Shown: positions 7,573-17,025 of the stretch, in pieces
Position numbering within the stretch: position 1 is the first letter of the stretch
How the letters are laid out: every line of letters begins with the position of its first letter
Assembly: GCF_004125825.1 (NCBI RefSeq)
Contig: NZ_QQWI01000001.1
Coordinates: 186,001-250,000 of the forward strand
DNA from: Fusibacter sp. A1
GTDB taxonomy: Bacteria; Bacillota; Clostridia; Peptostreptococcales; Acidaminobacteraceae
Reading direction: 5' to 3'
Length of the DNA: 64,000 bases
Notes under the pieces: generated by a model
The model's input: the letters and a program-made list of their open reading frames with translations, nothing else
Databases searched by the model: none
Told to the model about the DNA's origin: nothing
Translations under genes and position numbers: made by a program

Positions 7573-8787
7573 TTAGTCGTCTTTTTCGTCATCGTCATCG
7601 TCAGCGCTGAGAATGATTTTCTCCTCGTTCACATCGCTTTGAGACGAAGTAGCTCCTGTAACGGCGTCTACGCTGTCCCCTTGACTCTTGTTGATGCTTT
7701 TTTTATCTTCCACAGCCTCTTTTTTTAGTGTTTTCCAAAGCTTTTTCGCTTCGTCCTTCAATTCCTTATAGTCTGCGGTTCCAGCGTCTGTCGCCTCTTT
7801 CACTTTTTTTATGAAGGACTTGACTTCTTTGCTGTCATTCTCATATGGAGCCAGCTTGCTTAAGAATTCACCTAAACCCTGATCCTCATCAATTACAGAA
7901 GCGGATGTCAGCGTATCGATTTTTTCGTCTTTATCATCCTCATCATCTGCTTCGTTACGATCATCCTTTGATTTGTCCTTGGATTTATCTTTTTTATCTT
8001 TTTCATCATTTTCATCTTCCTCATGATCTTTGTCTTTTATTTTGATCAGAACGCCTTTCATGTCTCCGATGATTTTTATACTGTATTCATCTTTAAACAA
8101 CTCTTTAACCGACTTGATATTGGTGATATCAAGGTCCTCGCTAAATGTGAGCAGTCCGAGCGCCACCTTTGTGTCATGGGCCTCATCCAACTTGGCTATG
8201 GTGCTGTCTGTCATCGCTAGGGTGATCTGGTTTAGCGAATCGGTGGACTCCAGTTCATTTTGGATCTTCTCTTTGATTTTTCCCGAACTCCCTTTCGCTC
8301 TTTCCTTCATCGGTACAGACGTGATCACGATAAAGGCTTCTTCGTTTTGATCGATATAGCCTTGATCCTTCGCTTCTTGCACTAAATTGGCAATGGCTTC
8401 TTCAACGTTTTGACCGTTGACATCCAGCTTAAGAAGCTCTATGCCGTCCTCATTCATGGGACGTGCCTCAAGCACTACATTTTTTTTGTTGAGCATCAGC
8501 TCGACACTTGGATTGATATCCATGGTCACCACCGAATACAGCGCCACATTTTCGAAATAGTATCCGAAACTCAGTGTGAACATCAGCACAAGCATCGCAG
8601 CGATGCTGCTGTATCTGAAGAGTTTTTTAGAACTCTTGTAGGCCGGTCTGTAAAGGATGTCCTCCTCAGTGAAGATGACGCTCATGCCTATGGACATGGT
8701 CCCCTTGTTTGTGATCTCATGGTAGACTCCGTCGCTTGCAACGATACTGCTATTCTCCTTGACCTCAATTACGATTCCCTTTTTCAT
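7573..8787 (-). CDS. rsgI: RsgI-type anti-sigma-I factor
   Basis: A 404-aa membrane anti-sigma factor. The N-terminal cytoplasmic RsgI domain (about 1-50, GIVIEVKENSSIVASDG) should bind SigI, one membrane helix spans about 60-78, and the extracellular part begins with MDINPSVEL (DINPS 90-94), the conserved site where clostridial RsgI proteins self-cleave. The middle is a long charged Asp/Lys-rich stretch (about 255-290). The end is acidic and contains DAVTGATS (374-381), which looks like an ApbE flavinylation motif; this is odd for an anti-sigma factor. No carbohydrate-binding module is visible, unlike many clostridial RsgIs. The gene starts 1 nt after the sigI stop, with GAGGGGA upstream. 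Confidence 0.9.
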   Translation of the reverse strand: MKKGIVIEVKENSSIVASDGVYHEITNKGTMSIGMSVIFTEEDILYRPAYKSSKKLFRYSSIAAMLVLMFTLSFGYYFENVALYSVVTMDINPSVELMLNKKNVVLEARPMNEDGIELLKLDVNGQNVEEAIANLVQEAKDQGYIDQNEEAFIVITSVPMKERAKGSSGKIKEKIQNELESTDSLNQITLAMTDSTIAKLDEAHDTKVALGLLTFSEDLDITNIKSVKELFKDEYSIKIIGDMKGVLIKIKDKDHEEDENDEKDKKDKSKDKSKDDRNEADDEDDKDEKIDTLTSASVIDEDQGLGEFLSKLAPYENDSKEVKSFIKKVKEATDAGTADYKELKDEAKKLWKTLKKEAVEDKKSINKSQGDSVDAVTGATSSQSDVNEEKIILSADDDDDEKDD

Positions 8788-8788
8788 G

Positions 8789-9451
8789 TCATTCCCCTCT
8801 TGTCACCAAATAGGATTCTATCCTATCCAGTTTTTCATGCACGACGATAATAATTGCTATGATAAAGTTCTTAAACGTCCTAAGTGTCTTCTTTGATGCC
8901 TTGAACCTTAAAATGATATCCGGTATCGGTAGTTTTTTCGAGCGATACAGCTTTGATACCAGCTCCTCTTCATTGCAGATTTGTTTACCTAACCTTGTGG
9001 TGTTGATTCTTGTCGCCTCATGCTTAGGTGCCGATTCGACCAAACTCTCCAGCTCGATAGAGAACTTTGAGAGCGACCTCTTAAATTCTTCAATTTCAAG
9101 AACCAGCTCTTCGTCGATCCGTTCTATCTGGTTTAGAACAATTATCTCGTCATATTCTGTTTTGTCGTAGTGTCTTTTCTCTTTACGCAAATAATCCATG
9201 ACCCTGCTGCTGATCAGAAGGCCTGCGTAACTGAGGAACCCTCCTCTTTCTTCGTCAAAGCGGTCAATCGCCTCATCAAAGGCGGTCAGACCGATGAGGT
9301 ATTCCTCATCATTTTCTGTACGAACATATCTTTTTGTCGTCTTCGAGACGCATCCGAGGATAAAGGGTATATATTCCTTGATCAGTTCATTTCGTTTTTC
9401 CTTGTTGCCGGTATCTTTGATTTCCTTTATCGTCATCAATAATTCATTCAT
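8789..9451 (-). CDS. sigI: RNA polymerase sigma factor SigI
   Basis: A 220-aa sigma factor of the SigI family. Region 2-like sequence (EEYLIGLTAFDEAIDRFDEERGG, then FLSYAGLLISSRVMDYLRKEKR) is followed by a C-terminal region with LPIPDIILRFKASKKTLRTFKNFI, the SigI-type DNA-binding segment. SigI directs heat-stress genes in Bacillus and cell-surface polysaccharide genes in cellulolytic clostridia. It is released when RsgI is cleaved. The ATG has AAGGAG about 10 nt upstream. It forms a two-gene operon with rsgI. A SigI-type promoter (ACCCnA and CGAA boxes) could not be assigned upstream. Confidence 0.92.
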   Translation of the reverse strand: MNELLMTIKEIKDTGNKEKRNELIKEYIPFILGCVSKTTKRYVRTENDEEYLIGLTAFDEAIDRFDEERGGFLSYAGLLISSRVMDYLRKEKRHYDKTEYDEIIVLNQIERIDEELVLEIEEFKRSLSKFSIELESLVESAPKHEATRINTTRLGKQICNEEELVSKLYRSKKLPIPDIILRFKASKKTLRTFKNFIIAIIIVVHEKLDRIESYLVTRGE

Positions 9452-9534
9452 GCCCTACGCTCCTTAGCTTGTTTCGCTATAGTATACGATTATCGTCCGG
9501 TATTTAGGTACCTTCTCGTTAAAATATCCCCTAT

Positions 9535-9566
9535 AAAAAAGAAAAGTCTTCGTTAAAGGACTTTTC
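9535..9566 (-). terminator. Terminator after the SLH-transglutaminase gene
   Basis: GAAAAGTC (9541-9548) pairs with GACTTTTC (9559-9566); a run of T follows on the minus strand (9535-9540). Confidence 0.75.
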
Positions 9567-9595
9567 AATGTTTGAATGATTGAATACTATTTTTG

Positions 9596-10951
9596 CTAGA
9601 ACAGGTGGGTTTTCCTTAATGCTTCTTCTGTGATATCAAAATAGGTATCATCTACCTGATCCGGCCTGTTGGGAACCGGATCGCCAAAGGTCACATCCAC
9701 ATAGAAAGTTCTTCCATCCAGTGTTACTTGATTCCACGAATGATCAACACCGCTGTTTTTTATTTTTCCAGCTACTGAGATTGCCTCAATACCTAACTTT
9801 TCAAGCATGTAGTTATAGAGCGCCGAATAACCCTGACAAACTATTTTATGGTAATGGATTCCGGCGTATGCGGTATGGCTGATCATTTTGTTTGATAAGT
9901 CATATTCATTATTTTTGATGATCCAGTCATAGATCACCTTAGCCTTCTCATAATCCTGCAAATTCTCATCAAGCTGATTCGACAGGTAAAGCTCCGATAG
10001 AATCGACTCTACCCTTTGAGTCGTCTCCTTTTTCATCGCAAGTACATCCTCTTTTGTGTACCCTTTCATGGGCAACAAGGTGATTCCCAGCTTTCTTACA
10101 TAACTTGGCTGGTTTACTGTGGTCGAAATGGAAAAGGTTATATTGGAATAGTAGGCTCCATCTTGAGGATACTTGGTCATGACATTTTGGTAGGCGCTTG
10201 AAAGAATACCTGAGAGCTCGTTTAGTCCAATCAGCTGACCTGATAGATCGTAATCGATTGTATGGTCAAACTCCCCCTTACGCATCATGTACCTGAAATA
10301 GTCCTCAAAGTCAGCTTCTGTCACAGGGTTCTTTTTTAGCTGAATCGTAATCGACTCCCAGGCGTTGACTTTGGTTTCAAGCTTCATGATCTCAAGTCTT
10401 GAAAGGCGGTCGATGATCACAGCAAGCTCAGCCCTTGTAAGATAAGCATCCGGTTTAAAATACCGTTTACCGCCGATCAGCACGCCGTTTATGATTCCCT
10501 CCTCATAAAGCGTGTTCAAAGGGGATGAAAGGACATCCTCAAAATAAGTGCCGCTTTCGGTAGAATTTTGAATATCATATAACAAGACAATCCACTCCGC
10601 CACTGTCATCCTATCCACAGGCTTGTCGTGTTCAAATCCGTTTCTTGTGATTATATTGTCCTCTACGACCCCATGGACATAGGGATCAGCCCAGTGCGTC
10701 CCGGGGTATTCTTCTACAACAGAGGGTCCACTGGCCTTCATCAGTAATACCAGCGCTTCAGCTTGTGAAACCGTATTTTGCGGTCTATAGGTCTTATCCG
10801 GATATCCAGAAATGGTTCCAGCACTTGCAAGATTCGTCACAGCACTATAGTACCAGGCACCGGATTTGACATCTAAAAAATCGTCTGCGTACGCGATCGT
10901 TATCGATAAGATCAGTGCGATCATGATCAGTTGATTCCGTTTTTTCGTCAT
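9596..10951 (-). CDS. SLH-domain transglutaminase-like surface protein
   Basis: A 451-aa exported protein. A hydrophobic N-terminus (residues 8-20) acts as a signal peptide. SLH repeats cover about residues 22-190 (FLDVKSGAWYYSAV, GYPDKTYRPQNTVSQAEAL, FKPDAYLTRAELAVIIDRL) and should bind pyruvylated wall polymer. The C-terminal part is a transglutaminase-like fold with Cys372 (VCQGYSALY), His404 (DHSWNQV) and Asp419 (FYVDVTFGDP) as the catalytic triad. Such proteins may be proteases or cross-linking enzymes acting at the wall. The gene lies 15 bp after fbp on the same strand, and GGAGTAATAG precedes its ATG. Confidence 0.87.
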   Translation of the reverse strand: MTKKRNQLIMIALILSITIAYADDFLDVKSGAWYYSAVTNLASAGTISGYPDKTYRPQNTVSQAEALVLLMKASGPSVVEEYPGTHWADPYVHGVVEDNIITRNGFEHDKPVDRMTVAEWIVLLYDIQNSTESGTYFEDVLSSPLNTLYEEGIINGVLIGGKRYFKPDAYLTRAELAVIIDRLSRLEIMKLETKVNAWESITIQLKKNPVTEADFEDYFRYMMRKGEFDHTIDYDLSGQLIGLNELSGILSSAYQNVMTKYPQDGAYYSNITFSISTTVNQPSYVRKLGITLLPMKGYTKEDVLAMKKETTQRVESILSELYLSNQLDENLQDYEKAKVIYDWIIKNNEYDLSNKMISHTAYAGIHYHKIVCQGYSALYNYMLEKLGIEAISVAGKIKNSGVDHSWNQVTLDGRTFYVDVTFGDPVPNRPDQVDDTYFDITEEALRKTHLF

Positions 10952-10966
10952 CTATTACTCCAAGTC

Positions 10967-12919
10967 CTATGTCGCTTTAATTTGTCCTTCCCTATAGGCG
11001 TCTAACAGCGCCTTTAAAGAATCTATATCTTCTTTCAGCCTTATTCCAGTATCCGTATCCCCGACATACATTCTAGGTCTGTCCTTTTGAATGAACACGG
11101 TTGTAGGCAGCATGTCCATTTCTTCCTTCACAGCCTTCTCTTTTGACTCAAAAGGCTCGTGGGAGACAAGGATCATTCCTTTAGAATTGAAGATCAGCGT
11201 ATATCCTGCAATACCTGTCTCTTTCTGATAAGCCTTCGAAAATCCACCGTCGATGGTGATAAGCTTTCCGCCCGCTTTTATGGGTACCTCACCCTTTTTG
11301 ACCTTGACCGGCACATGACCGTTGATGATATGGCTGATTCTGTTTTCAAGTCCAAACTCATGAAGTATCCTGTCGCAGATTTCTTCGTCTTCCCTAAGCG
11401 TATAATAGGGATCTTTCACTTCTAGGTGGGTTTCACTGTCCTCTATGAAATACCTTTCAAAGGTCGCCATCTTCTTCTTGCCGAACAGCGGCGAGAATTC
11501 TCCACACCACAAGTACCAGATCAGGTCCTGGCACTGGCTCTTGATCTTTTCATCTTTGGCATAATACGCCTTTTTCACTTTGGCATCAAAATAATCGAGC
11601 AGCGATTTCCCTTGATAGGTGGCGCCATCAATTTCGAACTTTCTAAAGGATCCATCCCCGTTTAAAGGAATGCACCCATGGTAAAGCAGATTTCCGTTGT
11701 ATACGAGGTACATGCTTCCTTTGTCGATTAAGAACTTGGCATGCTCCTGCAGCTTGGTCGAATGGTAGAACGACGACTTGAGCTTCTCTACGACATCACG
11801 CTCGTCCTCTGTCAAACGGTAGGGATCCTCAGGATCGATCGTAGGCAGGACCTTGTCGATTAGTTCATAGTCAACCCCGTCAATTAGGACGGTCCCTTGC
11901 CTATAGTCTATTTTCTCGAGTAATAACCTGTCGTTTAAGTTCAGATCGGGTCTTCTCCTGATAATCTGACCTTCAAGCTTAAACTGGATGATCGCTATCG
12001 CCTTTTGCATGCGAGACATCAGGTCGATGTCCTTTTCTTTAAAGTCGGAAGACTTCACCTTGGCATCGAAGGTCCCTGCATACTCGCCTCCATAATGGTC
12101 CAGCGCAAGTCTGACAAGCGGGGACAGGTTGATGCCATAGCCCTCTTCAAGGGTTTCCAAATTGCCGTATCTTAAAGATATTCTCAGCACATTCGCCATG
12201 CACGCCTCTGACCCGAAAGCCGCACCTATCCAAAGCACGTCATGGTTTCCCCACTGGGTATCCACTGAATGGTGCCTCATGAGGGTGTCGATGACATGAT
12301 GCGCACCGGCTCCCCTATCATATATATCGCCAATAATGTGCAGATGGTCCACTACTAGTTGTCTGATCACACCAGAAATCGTAATGATGAACTCGTCCGC
12401 ACGGTCGATCGCAATCACACTTTCGACAATCGACTTGAAATAACTCTTTTTCATGCTGATCTGGTCGTTTTCATTGAAGAGCTCTTCGATAATGTATTTA
12501 AAACTCTCAGGAATAGCTTTTCTCACTTTCGACCGGGTGTACTTGTAGGCGGCCGCCTTACACAGATTCACAAGCCGATAGATCATCAGCTCGTACCATG
12601 CATCCAGATCCGCTTCGCTTGATTTGATCAGTTTGATTTTTTCTTTTGGGTAGTAAATCAGTGTTGCGAGCGTCTTTTTTTCCTCATCGGTGATCGACTC
12701 TGCGAAAACTTCGTTGATCTTTCTTTTCACGACACCCGAAGCGTTTCTCATCACATGCTCGAAGGCCTCGTGTTCGCCGTGAATATCCGCAAGAAAGTGC
12801 TCTGTTCCTTTAGGAAGGTTCGTAATGGCTGTCAGATTGACAATTTCAGTGCAAACATCGCTGATGTTTCTATATTGCTTACCAAGAAGCTCCAAGTATT
12901 TTAAATTCATATCCTTCAT
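10967..12919 (-). CDS. fbp: Fructose-1,6-bisphosphatase, class III
   Basis: A 650-aa enzyme matching the length and sequence of the Firmicutes class III FBPase. It hydrolyses fructose-1,6-bisphosphate to fructose-6-phosphate in gluconeogenesis. Metallophosphatase motifs are visible: LADIHGEHEAF near residue 43, IIGDIYDRGAGAHHVID, WGNHDVLWIGAA, and INGHVPVKV towards the C-terminus. AGGTGG lies 8 nt before the ATG. The gene sits 48 bp after a GNAT gene and 15 bp before the SLH-transglutaminase gene on the same strand, so partial co-transcription is likely, but no functional link is obvious. Confidence 0.96.
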   Translation of the reverse strand: MKDMNLKYLELLGKQYRNISDVCTEIVNLTAITNLPKGTEHFLADIHGEHEAFEHVMRNASGVVKRKINEVFAESITDEEKKTLATLIYYPKEKIKLIKSSEADLDAWYELMIYRLVNLCKAAAYKYTRSKVRKAIPESFKYIIEELFNENDQISMKKSYFKSIVESVIAIDRADEFIITISGVIRQLVVDHLHIIGDIYDRGAGAHHVIDTLMRHHSVDTQWGNHDVLWIGAAFGSEACMANVLRISLRYGNLETLEEGYGINLSPLVRLALDHYGGEYAGTFDAKVKSSDFKEKDIDLMSRMQKAIAIIQFKLEGQIIRRRPDLNLNDRLLLEKIDYRQGTVLIDGVDYELIDKVLPTIDPEDPYRLTEDERDVVEKLKSSFYHSTKLQEHAKFLIDKGSMYLVYNGNLLYHGCIPLNGDGSFRKFEIDGATYQGKSLLDYFDAKVKKAYYAKDEKIKSQCQDLIWYLWCGEFSPLFGKKKMATFERYFIEDSETHLEVKDPYYTLREDEEICDRILHEFGLENRISHIINGHVPVKVKKGEVPIKAGGKLITIDGGFSKAYQKETGIAGYTLIFNSKGMILVSHEPFESKEKAVKEEMDMLPTTVFIQKDRPRMYVGDTDTGIRLKEDIDSLKALLDAYREGQIKAT

Positions 12920-12967
12920 TCCGGCACCACCTTTTCATTGCTCAACATCTACTACGGCTGAGGCCTA

Positions 12968-13795
12968 TCACTGATAATAATTGATTTGATTCATGATCTT
13001 AAATCCGTATTTAGTATAAAGTCCGAATGCCTCTTCATTGCTCGAATCCACTTCAAGAGTGACTTGAGCATCGCAAGCAGACCTGATTTCTTTGATCAGT
13101 GCGCTCAGCATGCCCTTCGCATAACCCATTCCTCGATGTTTTTTTAAGATTCCAAGTCCCGAAATCACAGCCTTTTCCCCTTCAAGTGAATAAGATGCGA
13201 TTCCGATATCCTTCGTACCCATCTTGACAAGATACAAGTATCTGTTTTCCGATTTTAAGAAGTTATCGATAAGCTCGTAGGGAAAGTCCCTGCTTCCAAA
13301 GACGTCCTTGGCCCCTTTTACATAACGCTTCACATTTTCCTCTGTCACAGGCTCTAGAACCCCCGGATAGCTTTCAAGCGACTCACACGGTGTGTAGGCC
13401 ATCTGATATTCGGAGTGATTCAGTCGATATCCTAATCGCGACAGGACCGCCTTTCCTTCGCTTGAGTGTTCATCGCACACTAATAAAAGTTCGTATATTT
13501 TAAAGGCTTCAAGTTCTCTTCTAGCTTCAGTAAGAAGCTCTGTGAACACATGCATCTTTCGATACTTTGGATGCACGACACACTGAATTTCTGCTGCATC
13601 CTTTGACGGAGCGAAGATGTTCAGGTAGCCGATCAGCCTCTCTTTGTCGTAAGCGTAGACATTGGCCTTTATCTCTTTTTTGTAGTTGAGTTCGTTTGCC
13701 ACTTCTAAGGACAAACTCATTTTGCAGATCTTATTGGTTTCGCGCAAAAGGTCCATGACGATTGCTTCAAGATAGTCTGTCGTTTTTTTTATCAT
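12968..13795 (-). CDS. GNAT acetyltransferase with two GNAT-like domains
   Basis: A 275-aa protein. The start at 13795 is chosen because GGGAGG lies 7-8 nt upstream; a longer form with 14 extra residues is open but would contain this ribosome binding site. The N-terminal half (about 20-130) is a degenerate GNAT fold (GYLNIFAPS, VVHPKYRKMHVFTELL), while the C-terminal half has the acetyl-CoA motif (LGILKKHRGMGYAKGML) and a late NEEAFGLYTKYGF segment. It should transfer an acetyl group to an amine; the substrate is unknown. Confidence 0.85.
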   Translation of the reverse strand: MIKKTTDYLEAIVMDLLRETNKICKMSLSLEVANELNYKKEIKANVYAYDKERLIGYLNIFAPSKDAAEIQCVVHPKYRKMHVFTELLTEARRELEAFKIYELLLVCDEHSSEGKAVLSRLGYRLNHSEYQMAYTPCESLESYPGVLEPVTEENVKRYVKGAKDVFGSRDFPYELIDNFLKSENRYLYLVKMGTKDIGIASYSLEGEKAVISGLGILKKHRGMGYAKGMLSALIKEIRSACDAQVTLEVDSSNEEAFGLYTKYGFKIMNQINYYQ

Positions 13796-13908
13796 GCCTT
13801 CGCCTCCCTTTACTTGTCCACTGACAATGCCGTCCACGCACCCTCCACCATTATAACATTCATCACACCTGTTTGATGACTACAATTTGATGACAGCTTA
13901 AAGGGCAT

Positions 13909-13936
13909 AAAAAATCAGCGGTTACTTACCCGCTGA
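13909..13936 (-). terminator. Terminator after the 86-aa gene
   Basis: TCAGCGG (13915-13921) pairs with CCGCTGA (13930-13936). Six T residues follow on the minus strand (13914-13909). Confidence 0.8.
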
Positions 13937-13980
13937 CCGATTTCTTGTTATCTAGATTTTCAAGCATCTACCCGATCCGG

Positions 13981-14241
13981 TCACTGCAAGAGTTTTAAAA
14001 GTTCCTTCATCAGTTTTTTCTCCTCTTGGTTCATGGCTTTTGACAGGTCGTAGACCATATTCCTAAGGTCCCTTAAGACAAAGGGTTCATCCGGCTTTGA
14101 TTCCAGCGACAAGAGGCAAAGCGCGATGGTCTGCAATCCTTTTTTCACAGAAGTGTTTCCTAGGTTGGCCATCGAATGGCTCACATAAAACTTCTTGACA
14201 TCACCGATGATATCCTGTGTGTCTCTGGGTTTTTTAAACAT
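13981..14241 (-). CDS. Small helical protein of unknown function
   Basis: An 86-aa protein not recognised by family. It is rich in predicted helix, with two amphipathic parts (VKKGLQTIALCLLSLES and EEKKLMKELLKLLQ) and no membrane segment or cysteine cluster. The ATG follows AGGTGGGAC, a good ribosome binding site. It starts 7 bp after the traX-like gene and ends with its own terminator, so it is the last gene of the leftward set traX-like / this gene. It is likely real on the basis of ribosome binding site, spacing and terminator. Confidence 0.65.
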   Translation of the reverse strand: MFKKPRDTQDIIGDVKKFYVSHSMANLGNTSVKKGLQTIALCLLSLESKPDEPFVLRDLRNMVYDLSKAMNQEEKKLMKELLKLLQ

Positions 14242-14248
14242 GTCCCAC

Positions 14249-14917
14249 CTACCCCTTTATTAAATAGAGCAGCAGCAGATGCGCTGGATAGAATGTGTAA
14301 AAGGCATATTTCAGATTCATGCCCTTTTTACCGTTATAAAAATAGATGAAGCCAAGCGCCAATAGCTGAAACGCCTGCAAATACTGCCACAAGTTGAACT
14401 TAAAGGTCATCACCAGCGGTAAAAGCACCATCAATAGCGAAATCACACCGAGGATCTGAAACATCTTCTTAAAATCATTTCTTGTCATAAACATGATAAA
14501 GATGAATGCGATGCCGTACGCCCCATAATCGGTTCTCAGCATACTTGCAAGCACCATCATGATGATCATGATAAGCATACCGCCCGCCTTCGATTTCGCC
14601 TTCTTGTCATACAGGTAGATGCCGACAAGTCCTAAGGTGAGAGTGAAGAAGATATTCTGATAGCCTAATTCGAGTATTCTTCCCTCAAATGCCAGATCGA
14701 ATGGAACCTCTGCGATCAATGCGAATACGCCGAGCCTTACCATATATTTTTTTAGGTCGCCCGTATGGTAATAGCCTTCAATGATCAAAAAGCAGAAGAT
14801 AGGAAAAGCGATCCTACCGACGATTCTAAATAACATCACTTCAGGAAAAAGAACCGCCCCGATATGGTCGAGCAGCATCGAGAGTATCGCAATAAGTTTC
14901 AGCGTAGAGTTTGACAT
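14249..14917 (-). CDS. TraX family membrane protein
   Basis: A 222-aa integral membrane protein with about seven hydrophobic segments. The N-terminus (STLKLIAILSMLLDHIGAV) and IVGRIAFPIFCFLIIEGY match the TraX family, named from F pilin acetylation but found widely in Firmicutes chromosomes without conjugation genes. The family belongs to the membrane acyltransferase-3 superfamily, so an acyl-transfer role at the membrane is possible. The ATG follows TAGGAGAGAGCA. No conjugation gene is nearby. It starts 9 bp after the DUF1456 gene. Confidence 0.85.
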   Translation of the reverse strand: MSNSTLKLIAILSMLLDHIGAVLFPEVMLFRIVGRIAFPIFCFLIIEGYYHTGDLKKYMVRLGVFALIAEVPFDLAFEGRILELGYQNIFFTLTLGLVGIYLYDKKAKSKAGGMLIMIIMMVLASMLRTDYGAYGIAFIFIMFMTRNDFKKMFQILGVISLLMVLLPLVMTFKFNLWQYLQAFQLLALGFIYFYNGKKGMNLKYAFYTFYPAHLLLLYLIKG

Positions 14918-14926
14918 TGCTCTCTC

Positions 14927-15418
14927 CTAGGCGTTTTTATTTTTAGTGGTCAGACCTGCAAAGAATGCGTTTAAGAACTGGTCGTTGCATCGTTTGTAGT
15001 GCTTGTGTCCCTCTGCCCTGAAGTAAGGGTTCAGTTCTCTGTTGGTCAGAGTGACTCCTGCGTTTTCAAACACTTCCACAAGATCATCACCTGTCATCGC
15101 AAATGCGATCTTCATTTTTTTTAGTACGGCATTATTGGCGGTTTGAGCGCTAGGAATCGAAAGAACCGTCTTCTTAGGCTTTCCGTCATCCGGTCTTGGT
15201 CCTCTTTTAAAGATGATCAGACCATTTAAAAACGCTTCTAACATTTCAAAGTCGCACGGGTACAAGTCCTGCTCCTCATCGCTATCAAAGTCGACAAGCA
15301 TCATGGCCGCGTCCTCTTCTGTAAAGTCAAAATCGGAATGTGCAAAAATCGTCACCATGCTTTTTATATCGACATCTGCCGCACGACAGATTTTGGTCAA
15401 CAGTTCATTATTCTTCAT
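14927..15418 (-). CDS. DUF1456 (YehS-like) protein
   Basis: A 163-aa cytoplasmic protein made of two similar halves, each an alpha-helical repeat of about 70 residues (ELLTKICRAADVDIKSMV and AVLKKMKIAFAMTGDDLVEVF). The second half ends with NPYFRAEGHKHYKRCNDQFLN, the conserved DUF1456 segment. ATG at 15418 has AGGGAGGATTAC directly upstream, so the longer open frame is not used. The biochemical function of the family is unknown. It lies within a leftward set with the FapA, TraX and 86-aa genes. Confidence 0.87.
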   Translation of the reverse strand: MKNNELLTKICRAADVDIKSMVTIFAHSDFDFTEEDAAMMLVDFDSDEEQDLYPCDFEMLEAFLNGLIIFKRGPRPDDGKPKKTVLSIPSAQTANNAVLKKMKIAFAMTGDDLVEVFENAGVTLTNRELNPYFRAEGHKHYKRCNDQFLNAFFAGLTTKNKNA

Positions 15419-15489
15419 GTAATCCTCCCTGAGTGTTAAACAACTGTACAAGTATACCATAGATACGCTGCACAGTGTAGGCCCGCACA

Positions 15490-16869
15490 TCATAGCCCGA
15501 TGGCGATCACCTTGTCGTTCTCACGGGTGATGACGCATTCGCTGAGCGCATGATCGATAAAATAGCTTGAATTGCCGATTTTTATCACCGTATCCGGGTA
15601 AATCGTATTGATTTTGACTTTTCCATCTTTCACATGTTTCAGGGCGTCCATCAGCTTGTCAAGACGCTTAGCCTTATCTTCCAGATCGATCTGGGTGCTC
15701 AGCAGACTGTCCCTGTACTGCTTGGCCTTATTCAGCAACTGCTCGTTCTCAGGTTCTTCTTCAATTTTCTTTTGAAAAATCGGAATCTGGAGCTTCAGCT
15801 TGCCTTCGATGATCTTCAGTTCCTGGATGGTTTCTTTGAGTAGCTTCAACTCTTGTATCGCACTTGCGTTGATGCCTAGGTTGATCGAGGTGATCACCCC
15901 TAGCTTAGAACCGATTCTATTCGCATCGATCATGTATTTTGAAGTGATCTCACCACCGATAATGAGTCCCTTGTTTCCCTTGACCGTGATCTTGCTGTCG
16001 CAAAGGACGGAACTGTTGATGATCTCACCTGTTTGAATCTCACCTTTCACATAAACATTCGCATTTTCAATAAACTTTGCAGTCAAGTTGCCGTTGACGA
16101 CGATATCCGACTCTCCGTGTCCGAGTATGCCCTTACCTACGATCAAATCACCCTTGACTTTAATCATGCATCCTTCCACGACACCGTCGATAGTGAGGTC
16201 ACCATCACAATTGATGGTATAACCGTCAAGTACGCTTTCCTTGACGTGCACGTTTCCGCTAAAATAGATGTTTCCAGTTTCAGGACCAACCGTTCCAAGC
16301 TCAATCAGATTGATCACCGTGACCCGACCGTTCACCCGCTTGACGATCCCGTCTATCTCCGCTTTCAGTTCTAATTCGTCCTCACTGATGACCGTGTTCT
16401 CACCATAGGTGATGCGTACATCCTTTCCCGGCTTGTGTTTGATGGCCTTACCGGTCACCGTCGTTCCGTCAGAACCTTCTTTTACTGGAATTTTAGAAAC
16501 CAAAAGGTCACCCGCCGTTACCGTCTTTGCAAAGTTCATGTTCTTAAAGTCCACACTTCCGTCTGCGTTGAGGTAGGGCGTGGCTTTGGATTCAAATGCG
16601 ACATGTTCGATGATCTTGGCGTCCACGCCGTTGATATGCCTGATGCCCTTTGCGATGACCAGGTGCTCGATATTCTCATGCCTGTCGCAGGCTTCCCTGA
16701 TGTCTTCCTCGAGTATTCCGAAGCTGATATTGCTTTCCCTTATGACCGCCATCACTTCATCGAAGATGGATGTCTCGGGTTCACTGTAGAAGTTCAGTGA
16801 CATGGTGGCACTGTAATAATCATCCGCCATAAACAACATCAGCTCATATACATCCGTCTTTTTATTCAT
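15490..16869 (-). CDS. FapA/DUF342 family protein
   Basis: A 459-aa protein of the DUF342/FapA family. The N-terminal quarter is a mixed domain (ISFGILEEDIREACDR); the centre (about 190-330) is a right-handed beta-helix with repeated short strands (GNVHVKESVLDGYTINCDG, DLTIDGVVEGCMIKVKG); the C-terminus (about 345-420) is a coiled coil (LKLLKETIQELKIIEGKLK). FapA proteins are polymerising, cytoskeleton-like or membrane-associated proteins in Firmicutes; some occur in flagellar or cell-shape loci. ATG at 16869 is chosen because GGAGGG lies 7 nt upstream; a GTG five codons earlier lacks one. Confidence 0.87.
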   Translation of the reverse strand: MNKKTDVYELMLFMADDYYSATMSLNFYSEPETSIFDEVMAVIRESNISFGILEEDIREACDRHENIEHLVIAKGIRHINGVDAKIIEHVAFESKATPYLNADGSVDFKNMNFAKTVTAGDLLVSKIPVKEGSDGTTVTGKAIKHKPGKDVRITYGENTVISEDELELKAEIDGIVKRVNGRVTVINLIELGTVGPETGNIYFSGNVHVKESVLDGYTINCDGDLTIDGVVEGCMIKVKGDLIVGKGILGHGESDIVVNGNLTAKFIENANVYVKGEIQTGEIINSSVLCDSKITVKGNKGLIIGGEITSKYMIDANRIGSKLGVITSINLGINASAIQELKLLKETIQELKIIEGKLKLQIPIFQKKIEEEPENEQLLNKAKQYRDSLLSTQIDLEDKAKRLDKLMDALKHVKDGKVKINTIYPDTVIKIGNSSYFIDHALSECVITRENDKVIAIGL

Positions 16870-17025
16870 ATGCCATCCCTCCACTTCGTTCTATTCATTC
16901 AATACCCACCGAATTATGGAAATAGCAGCAAACTCCGGTTAACTGGCAATTTGTCCGCATATATACTAGTTATCGGCTAATTTTTTTGAACCTTCATCCA
17001 CAATAAGCGATTGCTGCCGCTAATT

